From NCBI GenBank assembly GCA_041395725.1, contig JAWKZW010000001.1, forward strand, positions 4,470,501-4,534,500: a DNA stretch of 64,000 nucleotides. The letters are read 5' to 3'. The stretch comes from Gammaproteobacteria bacterium (lineage in GTDB: Bacteria; Pseudomonadota; Gammaproteobacteria; Pseudomonadales; Pseudohongiellaceae). The notes beneath the pieces were generated by a model. The model saw nothing but the letters and a program-made list of their open reading frames with translations. It had not been told where the DNA came from and did not search any database. Position numbers and translations under genes: made by a program. Below are positions 7,189 through 15,976 of the stretch, one piece after another (the stretch's first letter is position 1; the number at the start of each line of letters is the position of its first letter).

Positions 7189-8331
7189 ATGCCTATAAAA
7201 ATCGGAGTCCCGACAGAAATTCGGGATGGCGAGCAGCGCGTGGCGCTGGTGCCCGATGTCGTCACGCGACTGGGCAAGCTGGACGTCCAGGTCGCTATTC
7301 AATCAGGAGCAGGCGAGGCAGCCGGCTGGAGTGACGCAGAATACGTCGGGGCCAGCGTCAGCAGTGACAGCGCACAATTGCTGGGAGACAGCGACATTGC
7401 CCTGATGGTGAACCCGATCACCTCCGAGCAGATCGAGCAATTGAAAGAGGGATCCGTGCTTATCGGCTACCTGAATCCCTACACGGATCTGGAGCGCTTT
7501 GAAAAACTGGCCAGCCGCCGCATCAGCGCCTTTTCCATGGAGATGATCCCCCGTATCACCCGGGCTCAGGCCATGGACGCACTGTCCTCCCAGGCCGCGA
7601 TCGCAGGCTACAAAGCCGTCCTGATGGCTGCCAGCCTGCTGGGTAAATTCTTTCCCATGCTGACCACTGCTGTCGGCACCGTGCGCCCCTCGAAGGTGCT
7701 GGTAATCGGCGCCGGCGTGGCCGGTCTGCAGGCCATCGCAACGGCCCGCCGCCTGGGCGCTATCGTGGAAGGCTATGACGTGCGCGCCGCAGTGAAAGAG
7801 CAGGTGGAATCCCTGGGCGCCAAGTTCGTCGACGTGGGCATCAAGGCAGAAGGCAGCGGCGGCTATGCCCGTGAACTCACCGACGAAGAGAAGCAACAAC
7901 AGCAGGACGTGCTGGCGCAGCATATCGCCGCTTCAGACGTGGTCATCACTACGGCGGCGATTCCCGGGCGCCCATCACCAAAAATTGTGACCACGGCGAT
8001 GGTGGAAGCCATGCGCGGTGGCTCGGTGATTCTGGACCTGGCGGCAGAGGGTGGCGGTAACTGCGAACTGACGCAAGCCGGCGAAACCGTGTTGCATAAC
8101 CGGGTAAAGATCGCCGGCCCCCTCAACGTTCCCGGCACTGTCGCCAACCATGCCAGTGAATTGTATGCCAAGAATCTGCTGAACTTTCTCGAGCTGCTGA
8201 TTAAAGAAGGTGAGATCAACATCAACCTGGACGACGAAATCATCAACGACAGCCTGTTAACTCACGACGGAAAGGTTCACCACCCCACTTTACGGGAAAG
8301 AATGAACATCAACCAAGGAGCCGAATCATGA
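7189..8331 (+). CDS. pntAA: NAD(P) transhydrogenase subunit alpha part 1 (NAD-binding domain dI)
   Basis: A 380-residue soluble domain of the proton-translocating transhydrogenase, which couples hydride transfer between NADH and NADP+ to proton entry. The N-terminal GVPTEIRDGEQRVALVP is typical of alanine dehydrogenase/PntA proteins. SSQAAIAGYKAVL near residue 133 and the Rossmann motif GAGVAGLQA at 174-182 mark the NAD site. The split into a separate NAD-binding subunit is the three-gene type seen in many proteobacteria. AGGAG precedes the ATG. The stop overlaps pntAB by four bases, so the subunits are co-translated. Confidence 0.96.
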   Translation: MPIKIGVPTEIRDGEQRVALVPDVVTRLGKLDVQVAIQSGAGEAAGWSDAEYVGASVSSDSAQLLGDSDIALMVNPITSEQIEQLKEGSVLIGYLNPYTDLERFEKLASRRISAFSMEMIPRITRAQAMDALSSQAAIAGYKAVLMAASLLGKFFPMLTTAVGTVRPSKVLVIGAGVAGLQAIATARRLGAIVEGYDVRAAVKEQVESLGAKFVDVGIKAEGSGGYARELTDEEKQQQQDVLAQHIAASDVVITTAAIPGRPSPKIVTTAMVEAMRGGSVILDLAAEGGGNCELTQAGETVLHNRVKIAGPLNVPGTVANHASELYAKNLLNFLELLIKEGEININLDDEIINDSLLTHDGKVHHPTLRERMNINQGAES

Positions 8332-8642
8332 TTGAAGGAATGGCTGCCCTCTATATCTTCATGCTGGCGGGTTTCACCGGTTACGAGATTATCAGTCGCG
8401 TCCCCGTGATCCTGCACACACCGCTCATGTCCGGGTCCAACTTTGTACACGGTATCGTGCTGGTAGGCGCCATGTTTGCACTGGGCATCGCTGAAACGCC
8501 AGCGGAGCAGATCATCGGCTTCATCGCCGTGCTGCTCGGAGCCGGCAATGCGGTCGGAGGTTATGTAGTTACCGAACGCATGCTGGAGATGTTCAAGCCC
8601 AGCACGAAAAAAGCCGGCGGCGCCGACGGGGAGGAAAAGTAA
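8328..8642 (+). CDS. pntAB: NAD(P) transhydrogenase subunit alpha part 2 (membrane domain)
   Basis: A 104-residue membrane protein with about three hydrophobic segments, including ALYIFMLAGFTGYEIISRVP at the start and a central FVHGIVLVGAMFALGIA segment. The tail is charged and Lys-rich. It matches the small dII alpha subunit of split transhydrogenases. Its ATG overlaps the pntAA stop and its stop abuts the pntB start with no gap. With PntB it forms the proton channel. Confidence 0.94.
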   Translation: MIEGMAALYIFMLAGFTGYEIISRVPVILHTPLMSGSNFVHGIVLVGAMFALGIAETPAEQIIGFIAVLLGAGNAVGGYVVTERMLEMFKPSTKKAGGADGEEK

Positions 8643-10064
8643 ATGGAACTACTCACGCAATCCGCCTATTTTATTGCCGCGGCTCTGTTCATCCTCGGGC
8701 TGAAACAGATGAGTTCCCCCGTCACGGCCCGCCGCGGCATCGTCTGGGCCGGAGCCGGTATGGTCCTGGCTACGCTGGTGACCTTCCTGGTGCCGGAAAT
8801 CACCGGCAGCAGTCACGCTAACACCAACCTGATCCTGATCATCCTGGCCATTGCCCTGGGCGGCGGCTATGCCTGGCACACCGGCAAGAAAGTCGCCATG
8901 ACCGACATGCCACAGATGATTGCCATGTATAACGGCATGGGCGGTGGCGCGGCCGCCACCATTGCCGCCGTAGAGTTGCTCAAGGCCAATGGCGAGGTTG
9001 AGCGAGGCCTCGCCGCCTCCATACCCGACGCTTTGGGTAGTGATGTGGCTATACTTGCAATTCTGGGCGCCATCATCGGCACCATTTCTTTCAGCGGCAG
9101 CATCATTGCCTGGGCCAAACTGGATGGCAGGCTGAACCGCAGCAGGCTATTGCCCTCTCAGCATCTGATCAATGCCGTACTGGCCCTGGCAACAGTGGGC
9201 TTTGCCATCGCCATCTACTTTGCCACCGATCTGACGCCGATCATCGTTTTCTACATTCTGGCTCTGATACTCGGAATCTTTATCACCGTCCCAGTGGGCG
9301 GAGCCGACATGCCGGTGATCATCTCCCTGTTCAATGCCCTGACCGGCCTGGCTGTCGGCTTTGAGGGCTATGTGCTGGGCAATGCCGCCATGATTATTGC
9401 TGGTATCGTGGTCGGCTCCGCAGGCAGCCTGCTGACGCACCTGATGGCAGTTGCAATGAACCGCTCGGTGGCCAACGTGTTCTTTGCCGGCATGGGCACC
9501 GAGACCGGAGCTGTTGCCAGCGGTGAGCAGGGTGAAATGAAGGAAATCCAGGCCCAGGATGCCGGTATACTGATGGCGTTTGCCGATCAGGTAGTGATCA
9601 TTCCCGGCTACGGAATGGCGGTAGCCCAGGCCCAGCACAAGATCTGGGAACTGACCCAGTTACTCACCGACAAGGGTGTCTCGGTAAAATTTGCCATTCA
9701 CCCTGTCGCCGGGCGTATGCCGGGCCACATGAACGTGCTGCTGGCGGAGGCAGGTGTTCCCTATGACATGATTTACGACATGGAAGACATCAATGCCGAT
9801 TTCAAGAACACCACGGTCAGCCTGGTAATCGGCGCCAACGATGTTGTTAACCCATCGGCCAAGAATGACACCAGCAGCCCGCTTTACGGCATGCCTATTC
9901 TGAACGCCATGGACTCCAGCAATGTCATTGTTATCAAACGAGGCCGCGGGGCCGGATTCTCCGGCGTGGAGAATCCGCTGTTCTTCGCCGACAACACGCG
10001 CATGCTGTTCGGCGACGGACAGAAAGCAGCCAATGAGCTGATCCGCGCCGTGAAGGAATTGTAA
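8643..10064 (+). CDS. pntB: NAD(P) transhydrogenase subunit beta
   Basis: A 473-residue subunit with about nine membrane segments (dII beta) followed by the NADP(H)-binding dIII domain from about residue 290. Diagnostic segments of dIII are IIPGYGMAVAQAQHKIWEL, HPVAGRMPGHMNVLLAEAGV, GANDVVNPSA and KRGRGAGFSGVENPLF, all highly conserved around NADP. It starts directly after the pntAB stop. Together with PntAA and PntAB it completes the enzyme, which in most bacteria supplies NADPH for biosynthesis and oxidative defence. Confidence 0.96.
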   Translation: MELLTQSAYFIAAALFILGLKQMSSPVTARRGIVWAGAGMVLATLVTFLVPEITGSSHANTNLILIILAIALGGGYAWHTGKKVAMTDMPQMIAMYNGMGGGAAATIAAVELLKANGEVERGLAASIPDALGSDVAILAILGAIIGTISFSGSIIAWAKLDGRLNRSRLLPSQHLINAVLALATVGFAIAIYFATDLTPIIVFYILALILGIFITVPVGGADMPVIISLFNALTGLAVGFEGYVLGNAAMIIAGIVVGSAGSLLTHLMAVAMNRSVANVFFAGMGTETGAVASGEQGEMKEIQAQDAGILMAFADQVVIIPGYGMAVAQAQHKIWELTQLLTDKGVSVKFAIHPVAGRMPGHMNVLLAEAGVPYDMIYDMEDINADFKNTTVSLVIGANDVVNPSAKNDTSSPLYGMPILNAMDSSNVIVIKRGRGAGFSGVENPLFFADNTRMLFGDGQKAANELIRAVKEL

Positions 10065-10098
10065 GCCGACCTTGTCTTTGGAATTGACCAACCTCGAC

Positions 10099-10566
10099 AT
10101 GTCGGCGCTGCCAGGCGCCGGCCTGTTCCGCCGGCTGGCAGCCCTGCTTTACGACGGCTTTCTGGTAGTAGCCATCTGGATGCTGTTGGGGTTTCTGCTG
10201 CAACTTATCGTAGGTACAGACACGAACCGCCTGGAGAATGGCGTGGTGCAGACGGACCCGGTGCTGGATGCCGTGCTGTTTGTGGTCATGCTGTTATCGG
10301 CCACAGCGTTCTACCTGTGGTTCTGGTGCCAGAGCGGCCAGACCCTGGGGATGCTGGCCTGGCGCCTGCGAGTGCAGGACTATCAGGGCAATCTGCTCAC
10401 ACCACGCCATGCCCTGCTGCGCCTGCTGCTGGCCTGGCCGTCTTTTTTCCTGTTCGGGCTGGGTTTCCTGTGGGTACTGGTCGACCGGGACAACAATGCA
10501 GTCCACGACATACTCTCCAAGACCCGGGTCATCCTGTTACCGAAGGAGTTTCAGCCACTGAAGTAA
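10099..10566 (+). CDS. RDD-family membrane protein
   Basis: About 155 residues from the ATG at 10099; a TTG nine codons upstream (10072) is also possible. The ATG gives the standard RDD opening LPGAGLFRRLAALLYDGFL with the Arg and Asp that name the family. Two hydrophobic segments follow, then QTLGMLAWRLRVQDYQG and a third hydrophobic stretch before RDNNAVHDILSKT. RDD proteins are small membrane proteins of mostly unknown role, some linked to ion antiport. It follows pntB by a few bases, so it may be the last gene of that operon, and is convergent with the pilus operon. Confidence 0.8.
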   Translation: MSALPGAGLFRRLAALLYDGFLVVAIWMLLGFLLQLIVGTDTNRLENGVVQTDPVLDAVLFVVMLLSATAFYLWFWCQSGQTLGMLAWRLRVQDYQGNLLTPRHALLRLLLAWPSFFLFGLGFLWVLVDRDNNAVHDILSKTRVILLPKEFQPLK

Positions 10567-10640
10567 GTCTGCGCGTTCTGGCAACCAGCTATTGCTGCGC
10601 TAGCTGAGGCTGAGCGCTAAGGGTATATCGACCCGAACCG

Positions 10641-13304
10641 TCAGGGTACCAAAAGGTCTTGCTCAAAGAGAAACTCATCAATAATTTGCACCTGAATAGC
10701 GGACAAGCGCTCGCCGTCTTCCTCTGCAACAATGTAATACTCCCCTGGCGGCAGGGAATCTGCACGATACAGACCATACTGATCCGTATAGGCTTCGGAG
10801 ACCTGACGACCTTTTTCGTTCAAAACAGAAAGTCTTAGCCCAACGACGTATTCACCATCGAGGTCGCGGACCCGCCCGGCAACTGCATAGCGGGCTTCGA
10901 GAATTATCGGAACTTCAGTGGCTGCTGCCGCCTCCAGCCTTACCCAGTAATTCTGATTGGCACCAGGCATTATTTCGATGGGTAAATGCCGGGAATCGAT
11001 CGAGATCTTATGTAGCCCGGGCGCCAATCCATCCACATAGTAGCGACCTCTCTGAACCCGTGCAGTATAACCATCTCCATCCACAATCAACTCAACCTGG
11101 CTAATCCCATCGGCATCCGTTATGCGCTTTCCCCCAAGAAGTACCTCTCCCGTCAACGATGCGCTGTCGAGCGAATTCCAACTGGAGTCAGCTGGTACAA
11201 TCTGATTCTGTGCCACAGCAAAATCCAGGGTCATGTTCCACTGCAGGTAGAGATCACTTTCATCCTGGTGTTCTTGAATACCGATACCGTTTCCACCTTT
11301 GGCAAGTCGTAGCCTGGAATTGAATCCGGGAATCAACCTGGATTCCCAGTCCAGCGTATAACCGAGTCTGCCACTATTGCTGACTAAGCCAACCTGTGTT
11401 CTGCCTAGCAAATCATTATTTGAGTAATGTGTTAGACCTAGCTCGAATCGATTGCTTGACAGTGGCCCGGTGCGGAAATTCGCATAGTATTCCCGGCCCA
11501 GCCCATTTCGGAACCGATAATCTACTAGATGTCGCTCGCTTTCGTAGGAATAGCGGACAATACTCCGCAGCGAAGTACTGAACCGACTGTCTATTCGGTA
11601 GTCACCAGAAATATTGGGAGATGCGCTGACCGAAAAATTACGATGATTGGTCCAGTTGGCACTGGGTGATATGAACCTTTGCTCCTCAAAATTAGTCTTT
11701 ACGTCTCTGCCGACCAAACCCAGACTAAAATTGTCAGTAACCTGATAACGGTAATTTAAAAACCGTGACCATTGGCGCCTCTCTTCACCTTGTTCGAGCA
11801 ACCCCGTCGTTTCATACTCTCTGGCGAGAAAATCGAATGACCAGATATCATCCCCGCCCTCCAGGCTTAGCTCTGCGGCATCCCTATTGAGAACAGTGGC
11901 ATAACCGAGCGAGGCAAACCAATTCTTAAAAAGCGCCATGGACAGAGACCCTTCCGACTCTGAACGACCGCCTACTTCCTGATGACCCAATTCGAGAGTC
12001 ACATCCTCAGTTATTCCGTAACGCCATTGGGCCCCCGCGGATAAACCTTGAACGTTACGACTCTTATCCAGTGGGTTACCCAACTTTCCGAGCGTTGCGA
12101 ATAGTGTTTGCTGACCATTCCCGAGTAATTCAATACCACTGCGTCGTGAGAAATTCTGAGCTTCCATCAACACACCTGTACTGCGATCCAGAATATGCAC
12201 GAGCACCTCGGAATAACCGCGACTTGGCAATTCAACATTCAAAAAGTCATAGGTGCCGTCTAGACGGACTCTTGTCCGCGCCACCACACCTCCATCAATC
12301 CTAAGCTCAGCTATCGATCCCGGGATTGCCAGCCCCTCTATATTGCGGATGCCGTTAGCTATCCTGCGAGAGCCATTAAGATTGGAAATACCTCCAAAGT
12401 TTGATTGAGGTATTGCAGCGGTACTATGAAGAAACTGCAATCCGGTCTGCTCAACAGTCGATAGGAGGGGGTGCAGGGAATAGCCGGCGTTTCCTAAAAG
12501 CAGCTGTGTGTTGCGATTACTTCGAGCCCAGAAATAATCGAATGGTCGCACCTGCCCTTCGCTTTCCTGTTCAACACGAACACGCCAGTTACCACCAGCC
12601 AGGTTGCCCGCTGAAAAATAGTTGCCAACCCAGCCGTCATAGTCACCGGTACTCACATAGTTCAAGTCAGCCCGTAAATTGCGAATCGATGCCGTAGGTG
12701 GCGAAAATTGTGCTTCCGGCGGCGTATCGTGGTCCGGTAGATTGAGCCCCTGTCTATTCCAGGGTAATTCAAGGTAGATTGCCAACGTTGAGTGATCGAA
12801 GCGTGCATCCATCAACAGCTTCTCCGACAAAGCAGATTGCAGTATCACCAACTGCCCGTCACTAATTCTTAAGTCCTCAGGACTCAGAATGACTTCACCT
12901 CCGGGGGTCACCAGGCGGATGTCTTTTGAATCAATTTTCGAGTGTTCTTTGCTGATGCTGATGTCCGAGGTTTCCATGACAGTCAGCAGTGGCAGCAGAT
13001 ATTGCTGACCATCGTAGACAGCCATGACAGCAGATTGCTCTACTTCATCAACATAGAGGCCTATCAGCTGTTTAACGTAGGTCGACTGCGAAGCAGCTGG
13101 GTTATTCCCAGCGATATTGCCGTTCGCAATACCAGTGTCCGCCGCAAGAGTACCATTACCAGGACCCTGAGCCTGACTCAAGTTAACAATATCGTAATTC
13201 TCCAACTGAGCGAGGAGCTGTGAGGAGTCGGCAGACCACAAAGTAGATGGAGTCGCCAATACCCACAGCATAGCCAGTGAGAAGCTGACCAACCTGCAAT
13301 TCAT
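10641..13304 (-). CDS. Outer-membrane usher of a chaperone/usher-type pilus
   Basis: An 887-residue protein with a signal peptide (cleavage near LWSA, residue 24). A long beta-rich middle (about residues 200-700) carries alternating aromatic strands expected of an usher barrel, for example ADLNYVSTGDYDGWVGNYF and the plug-like SIAELRIDGGVVARTRVRLDG. The C-terminus has two immunoglobulin-like domains resembling carboxypeptidase-regulatory folds. Sequence and size resemble the alternative (CS1/alpha-like) ushers more than PapC. It lies four bases after the chaperone gene and ends the operon. It should secrete and polymerise the subunits encoded upstream. Family assignment is fairly secure, subtype is not. 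Confidence 0.75.
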   Translation of the reverse strand: MNCRLVSFSLAMLWVLATPSTLWSADSSQLLAQLENYDIVNLSQAQGPGNGTLAADTGIANGNIAGNNPAASQSTYVKQLIGLYVDEVEQSAVMAVYDGQQYLLPLLTVMETSDISISKEHSKIDSKDIRLVTPGGEVILSPEDLRISDGQLVILQSALSEKLLMDARFDHSTLAIYLELPWNRQGLNLPDHDTPPEAQFSPPTASIRNLRADLNYVSTGDYDGWVGNYFSAGNLAGGNWRVRVEQESEGQVRPFDYFWARSNRNTQLLLGNAGYSLHPLLSTVEQTGLQFLHSTAAIPQSNFGGISNLNGSRRIANGIRNIEGLAIPGSIAELRIDGGVVARTRVRLDGTYDFLNVELPSRGYSEVLVHILDRSTGVLMEAQNFSRRSGIELLGNGQQTLFATLGKLGNPLDKSRNVQGLSAGAQWRYGITEDVTLELGHQEVGGRSESEGSLSMALFKNWFASLGYATVLNRDAAELSLEGGDDIWSFDFLAREYETTGLLEQGEERRQWSRFLNYRYQVTDNFSLGLVGRDVKTNFEEQRFISPSANWTNHRNFSVSASPNISGDYRIDSRFSTSLRSIVRYSYESERHLVDYRFRNGLGREYYANFRTGPLSSNRFELGLTHYSNNDLLGRTQVGLVSNSGRLGYTLDWESRLIPGFNSRLRLAKGGNGIGIQEHQDESDLYLQWNMTLDFAVAQNQIVPADSSWNSLDSASLTGEVLLGGKRITDADGISQVELIVDGDGYTARVQRGRYYVDGLAPGLHKISIDSRHLPIEIMPGANQNYWVRLEAAAATEVPIILEARYAVAGRVRDLDGEYVVGLRLSVLNEKGRQVSEAYTDQYGLYRADSLPPGEYYIVAEEDGERLSAIQVQIIDEFLFEQDLLVP

Positions 13305-13308
13305 GAGA

Positions 13309-14196
13309 TTACGTACCAGGTTGTGTGACTTGAATAACGTCGGTTATCTGCAGCTGGGCAAACTCGCCATTGAACTGCACCACATAGTCCCCTGGGAGGG
13401 GCAGTGGAATATCCAATGGAATCGAGCGTCTGTTTTCCGGCAGGATCACGGTTCCGGGCAGCTGCCCCATTAAGAAGCTTTCCTGGTCGTATGGCCTGCC
13501 GGCGGCGGCCCGAAGCATTGATAACGCCTCATCAGTGCCAGGAAACTCAGTTGCGCGCCAGATACCGTAGGTACCGGCCAATCGTCCGTGACTGTTACCG
13601 GTATTGGTAATGTCCAGGAAGACACGATTGTTATCCCGATCAACGTCAATGCTATTCAGCTCAGCGCTCTGAGTACGCTCGCCCACCTGAGCATAAATAG
13701 GTAATCCGTAACGCATTTGCATCCTTACTTGCGTACCTTCACCCTCACCAGTTTGGACTGGAGTATCTTCTTCTATAAACACCAGGGCGCGGTACTCACC
13801 TGGTTCAGGCTTTAACCTTGGCATAATTGCCCAACGAATAGTCTGGGGTGTTCCCGGGGGGATAGTGACTGACAGCGGATTGATTACAATCCACTGGTCC
13901 AATGATTTTTCGGTAGGCCCAATTACCTTGACTCTATTGTTGTCATCCAGCTCCCAGTTACTGACATTCAATTTAACTTTCATGGGACTGTTGCTGAGGT
14001 TATGTATCATCAGAGCCTGAGTTTCACCACCTCGCTCGTCGAACGTAATCTGGTACCGATCAGGAGATATTCCCATTCTGGCAGGTGGTTGCCCATTGGC
14101 AAGCGTGGAAAACACCAGCGCACAAATAAGCATCAGGAATTGAAGGTGTAGCATTGCTTTACTGCGTTTCGTCACAGTTTTAGTAAAAATCATCAC
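13309..14196 (-). CDS. Periplasmic pilus chaperone (PapD-like fold)
   Basis: 295 residues with an N-terminal hydrophobic signal (MLHLQFLMLICALVFSTLANG, preceded by a basic extension). The first domain opens ARMGISPDRYQITFDERGGE and carries VKLNVSNWELDDNN and PGTPQTIRWAIMPRLKPEPGEYRALVFIEE, the order of strands seen in PapD-type chaperones. A second beta domain follows with LDITNTGNSHGRLAG. It is longer than PapD (about 220 residues). It would deliver subunits to the usher encoded just downstream. The start overlaps the preceding gene by four bases, and internal Met15 is an alternative start. Confidence 0.75.
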   Translation of the reverse strand: MMIFTKTVTKRSKAMLHLQFLMLICALVFSTLANGQPPARMGISPDRYQITFDERGGETQALMIHNLSNSPMKVKLNVSNWELDDNNRVKVIGPTEKSLDQWIVINPLSVTIPPGTPQTIRWAIMPRLKPEPGEYRALVFIEEDTPVQTGEGEGTQVRMQMRYGLPIYAQVGERTQSAELNSIDVDRDNNRVFLDITNTGNSHGRLAGTYGIWRATEFPGTDEALSMLRAAAGRPYDQESFLMGQLPGTVILPENRRSIPLDIPLPLPGDYVVQFNGEFAQLQITDVIQVTQPGT

Positions 14197-14837
14197 AGGT
14201 TACCTCTAATACTCACACAAACTGATAGCGTAGCTCTGTGGATCCCTGCAGCGCCTAGCTTCTGAATATCTGAAAAGCGAAAATCCAGCCCCCCGCGTAA
14301 GGCGCGTAGAGAATTGGTTCCGCTATACCAGCTTTTCTGTACTCGACCTTCCGTAACCTCCAATGTAATGGTCGAACTCTCGCCATTCAAAAAGTGACTG
14401 GCCTTTCGATCAGCTACGGTCACTTGTACTTCAACTTCAATCTCTCTCTTGTCCCTAAACTCATACATACCTTGGGGGAATCTTGCCTCCCAGGCATTAG
14501 GAAGAAATCTCTCAAATCCCATATTGCCGCCGAAGCCCGATGGAATACCGGAAAAACCGCGGGTGCGCGTACGAATTGTCTGCCCTACCAACTGCCCAAT
14601 GAGTCGATCACTTTGACCTATTTCGAGTGCCAGATCATTTTTCGTCGGCCTGGTGATTTCTTTTGCTGTTGCTTCCCGCAGCCGCAGACTTCCAGTCACT
14701 TCATCCAGGAACACAATCTCTACCCCATCGTTGTCACAAGGAAACTGCGCCCTTGCTGATATGGGCGAGAAGAGTAAAAGTGCCAGCGAAATATTCGCCA
14801 GCACTCTTAACCTTTTTGAGGACAAATTACTCTTCAT
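14193..14837 (-). CDS. Exported protein of the pilus operon, probable minor subunit or tip adhesin
   Basis: 214 residues with a signal peptide (LLLFSPISARA, cleaved near residue 30). The mature part starts with QFPCDNDGVEIVF and ends with LSVCVSIRGNL; Cys34 and Cys207 could form a disulfide tying the ends together. I do not recognise the family. Position between the major subunit and the chaperone, with a four-base overlap into the chaperone gene, suggests a minor pilin, initiator or tip adhesin. Confidence 0.6.
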   Translation of the reverse strand: MKSNLSSKRLRVLANISLALLLFSPISARAQFPCDNDGVEIVFLDEVTGSLRLREATAKEITRPTKNDLALEIGQSDRLIGQLVGQTIRTRTRGFSGIPSGFGGNMGFERFLPNAWEARFPQGMYEFRDKREIEVEVQVTVADRKASHFLNGESSTITLEVTEGRVQKSWYSGTNSLRALRGGLDFRFSDIQKLGAAGIHRATLSVCVSIRGNL

Positions 14838-14863
14838 GGCTCTGCGACCGCAAACCGGAGCTC

Positions 14864-15460
14864 TTAAGGAGTAACCTCAATAGTGATTACATCGGAAACA
14901 GACAGAGGATTGGTAACAGCTGTTAGATCAACTTCAAAAGTGATATCACCGATGTTTCCCGCACCAAGAGACCAGCCTGGAGCAACGTTAGCGCCAGCCA
15001 ACGTTGAACTGATCGATGTAAACTCACCAGAGGTTCCTGTCAAAGTGGCTGTCAGGTTATTGGAAGCCAGCGAACGCACCGCCCAGACATCATCGATATC
15101 AAAGGCGATAGTGGTTGTGGCTCCAGAGGCACCAGCTTCTGTACTGGCCGAGGCGGAGGCGGAGATGGAACCTTCACTAATGCTGCCTAGTGTTGCACTG
15201 ATATCAACACCACCCTGCAGCACTGTGGCTGAGTCTGTTGAAGCCAATCCAGTTGCTACTGCCATTTGCGCAGCATTCACATCAACCGAAATCTGATCGT
15301 AGTAGTACAGAATTACCAGCGGCGGAAAAGAAACATCCACCTGGACTTGTCCGGTCGCGGCTTGAGTGCCTTGACTCAACACTGCAAGCCCTGTTAACGA
15401 ACCCGCCAACAGACCAGCCTTCGCCATAGATCGGATTGATTTTTTAACTTCATATTTCAT
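14864..15460 (-). CDS. Probable major pilus subunit
   Basis: 198 residues from the ATG at 15458-15460, which has GAGG seven bases upstream; a further in-frame ATG four codons earlier is less likely. A signal peptide (to about QAATG) precedes a mature protein rich in Ala, Ser, Thr and Val with almost no charged residues in the middle (SISASASASTEAGASGATTT). The C-terminus NPLSVSDVITIEVTP alternates as a beta strand, as expected for a donor-strand or assembly strand. First gene of the operon, consistent with the most abundant subunit. Function is inferred from composition and context. Confidence 0.6.
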   Translation of the reverse strand: MKYEVKKSIRSMAKAGLLAGSLTGLAVLSQGTQAATGQVQVDVSFPPLVILYYYDQISVDVNAAQMAVATGLASTDSATVLQGGVDISATLGSISEGSISASASASTEAGASGATTTIAFDIDDVWAVRSLASNNLTATLTGTSGEFTSISSTLAGANVAPGWSLGAGNIGDITFEVDLTAVTNPLSVSDVITIEVTP

Positions 15461-15856
15461 AGCTAACCTCATGATTAAAATTAAAGATTTTTAAAAGCCT
15501 TGGTCCACAATTGCAGGGCAAGCTTTCAACACGGGCGATTCTAGGAGGAAAATATCAGGTCAAAAGGGATGCAGATCACAGTTCCTGGAATAATCGCTAA
15601 AGTCTCCTGAAACGGACGGGAAATTTCGACGATTTCGGACCGTTTTAAGCCCTGAAAAGCTCAAATGACACTGGGAAGCAGGATTTACTCTTCGCTATTA
15701 CTAACTGAAATACCGGATTTTATTCTGGATTACATGTAGAGGTGACTAGCGAGATGGGATTTATGAAGCGGCGTTGCGTTAGTCAGTTGGATGATTTTTC
15801 TCTCCCCCTCTCAACTGACAGGAGAGCTTGCTACCAGTCACGGTATCTGCAGCCAA
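15461..15856. other. Pilus operon upstream region and mobile-DNA scar
   Basis: No intact gene. It holds the promoter region of the pilus operon, the first copy of an 87-base direct repeat (15537-15623) and, at its right edge, the start of the transposase remnant. The base composition is more AT-rich than the flanking operons. Confidence 0.6.
15537..15623 (+). repeat. 87-bp direct repeat, copy A
   Basis: Aligns without gaps to 17119-17205; by hand 75 of 87 positions are identical. Best-conserved parts are GATTCTAGGAGGAAAATAT at the start and CTGGAATAATCGCTAAAG in the middle. The AGGAGG block could pair with the downstream CTCCT. It lies in the region upstream of the pilin gene. Confidence 0.85.
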
Positions 15857-15976
15857 CAGGAATGGCTGGAACGGTTTAAAAACAAGCGGCTTTCTGGGCT
15901 TATTCCGAATCTACCACCGGCGGAGTATGCAAAGATTTATTGTGAAAAAGCTGAAGGGTCTGCCATGGAGACATAA
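15857..15976 (+). pseudogene. C-terminal remnant of an IS3-family transposase
   Basis: The translation from about 15857 to the TAA at 15974-15976 contains EWLERFKNKRL, then NLPPAEYAKIY, then EGSAM near the end. These match the conserved end of IS3-group OrfB transposases (typically EWVDWFNNRRL, NIPPAEFE.YY, E..AM). Only about 40 residues survive; the catalytic DDE core is absent and no second orf or intact terminal repeat is visible. The remnant overlaps the 3' end of the leftward HD-domain gene on the other strand. Confidence 0.7.

Noticed and set aside
15485..15520. Sigma-54 promoter near the pilin gene (TGGTCCACAATTGCA)
   Set aside because: Spacing between GG and GC is nine bases and the orientation is away from the pilin gene.
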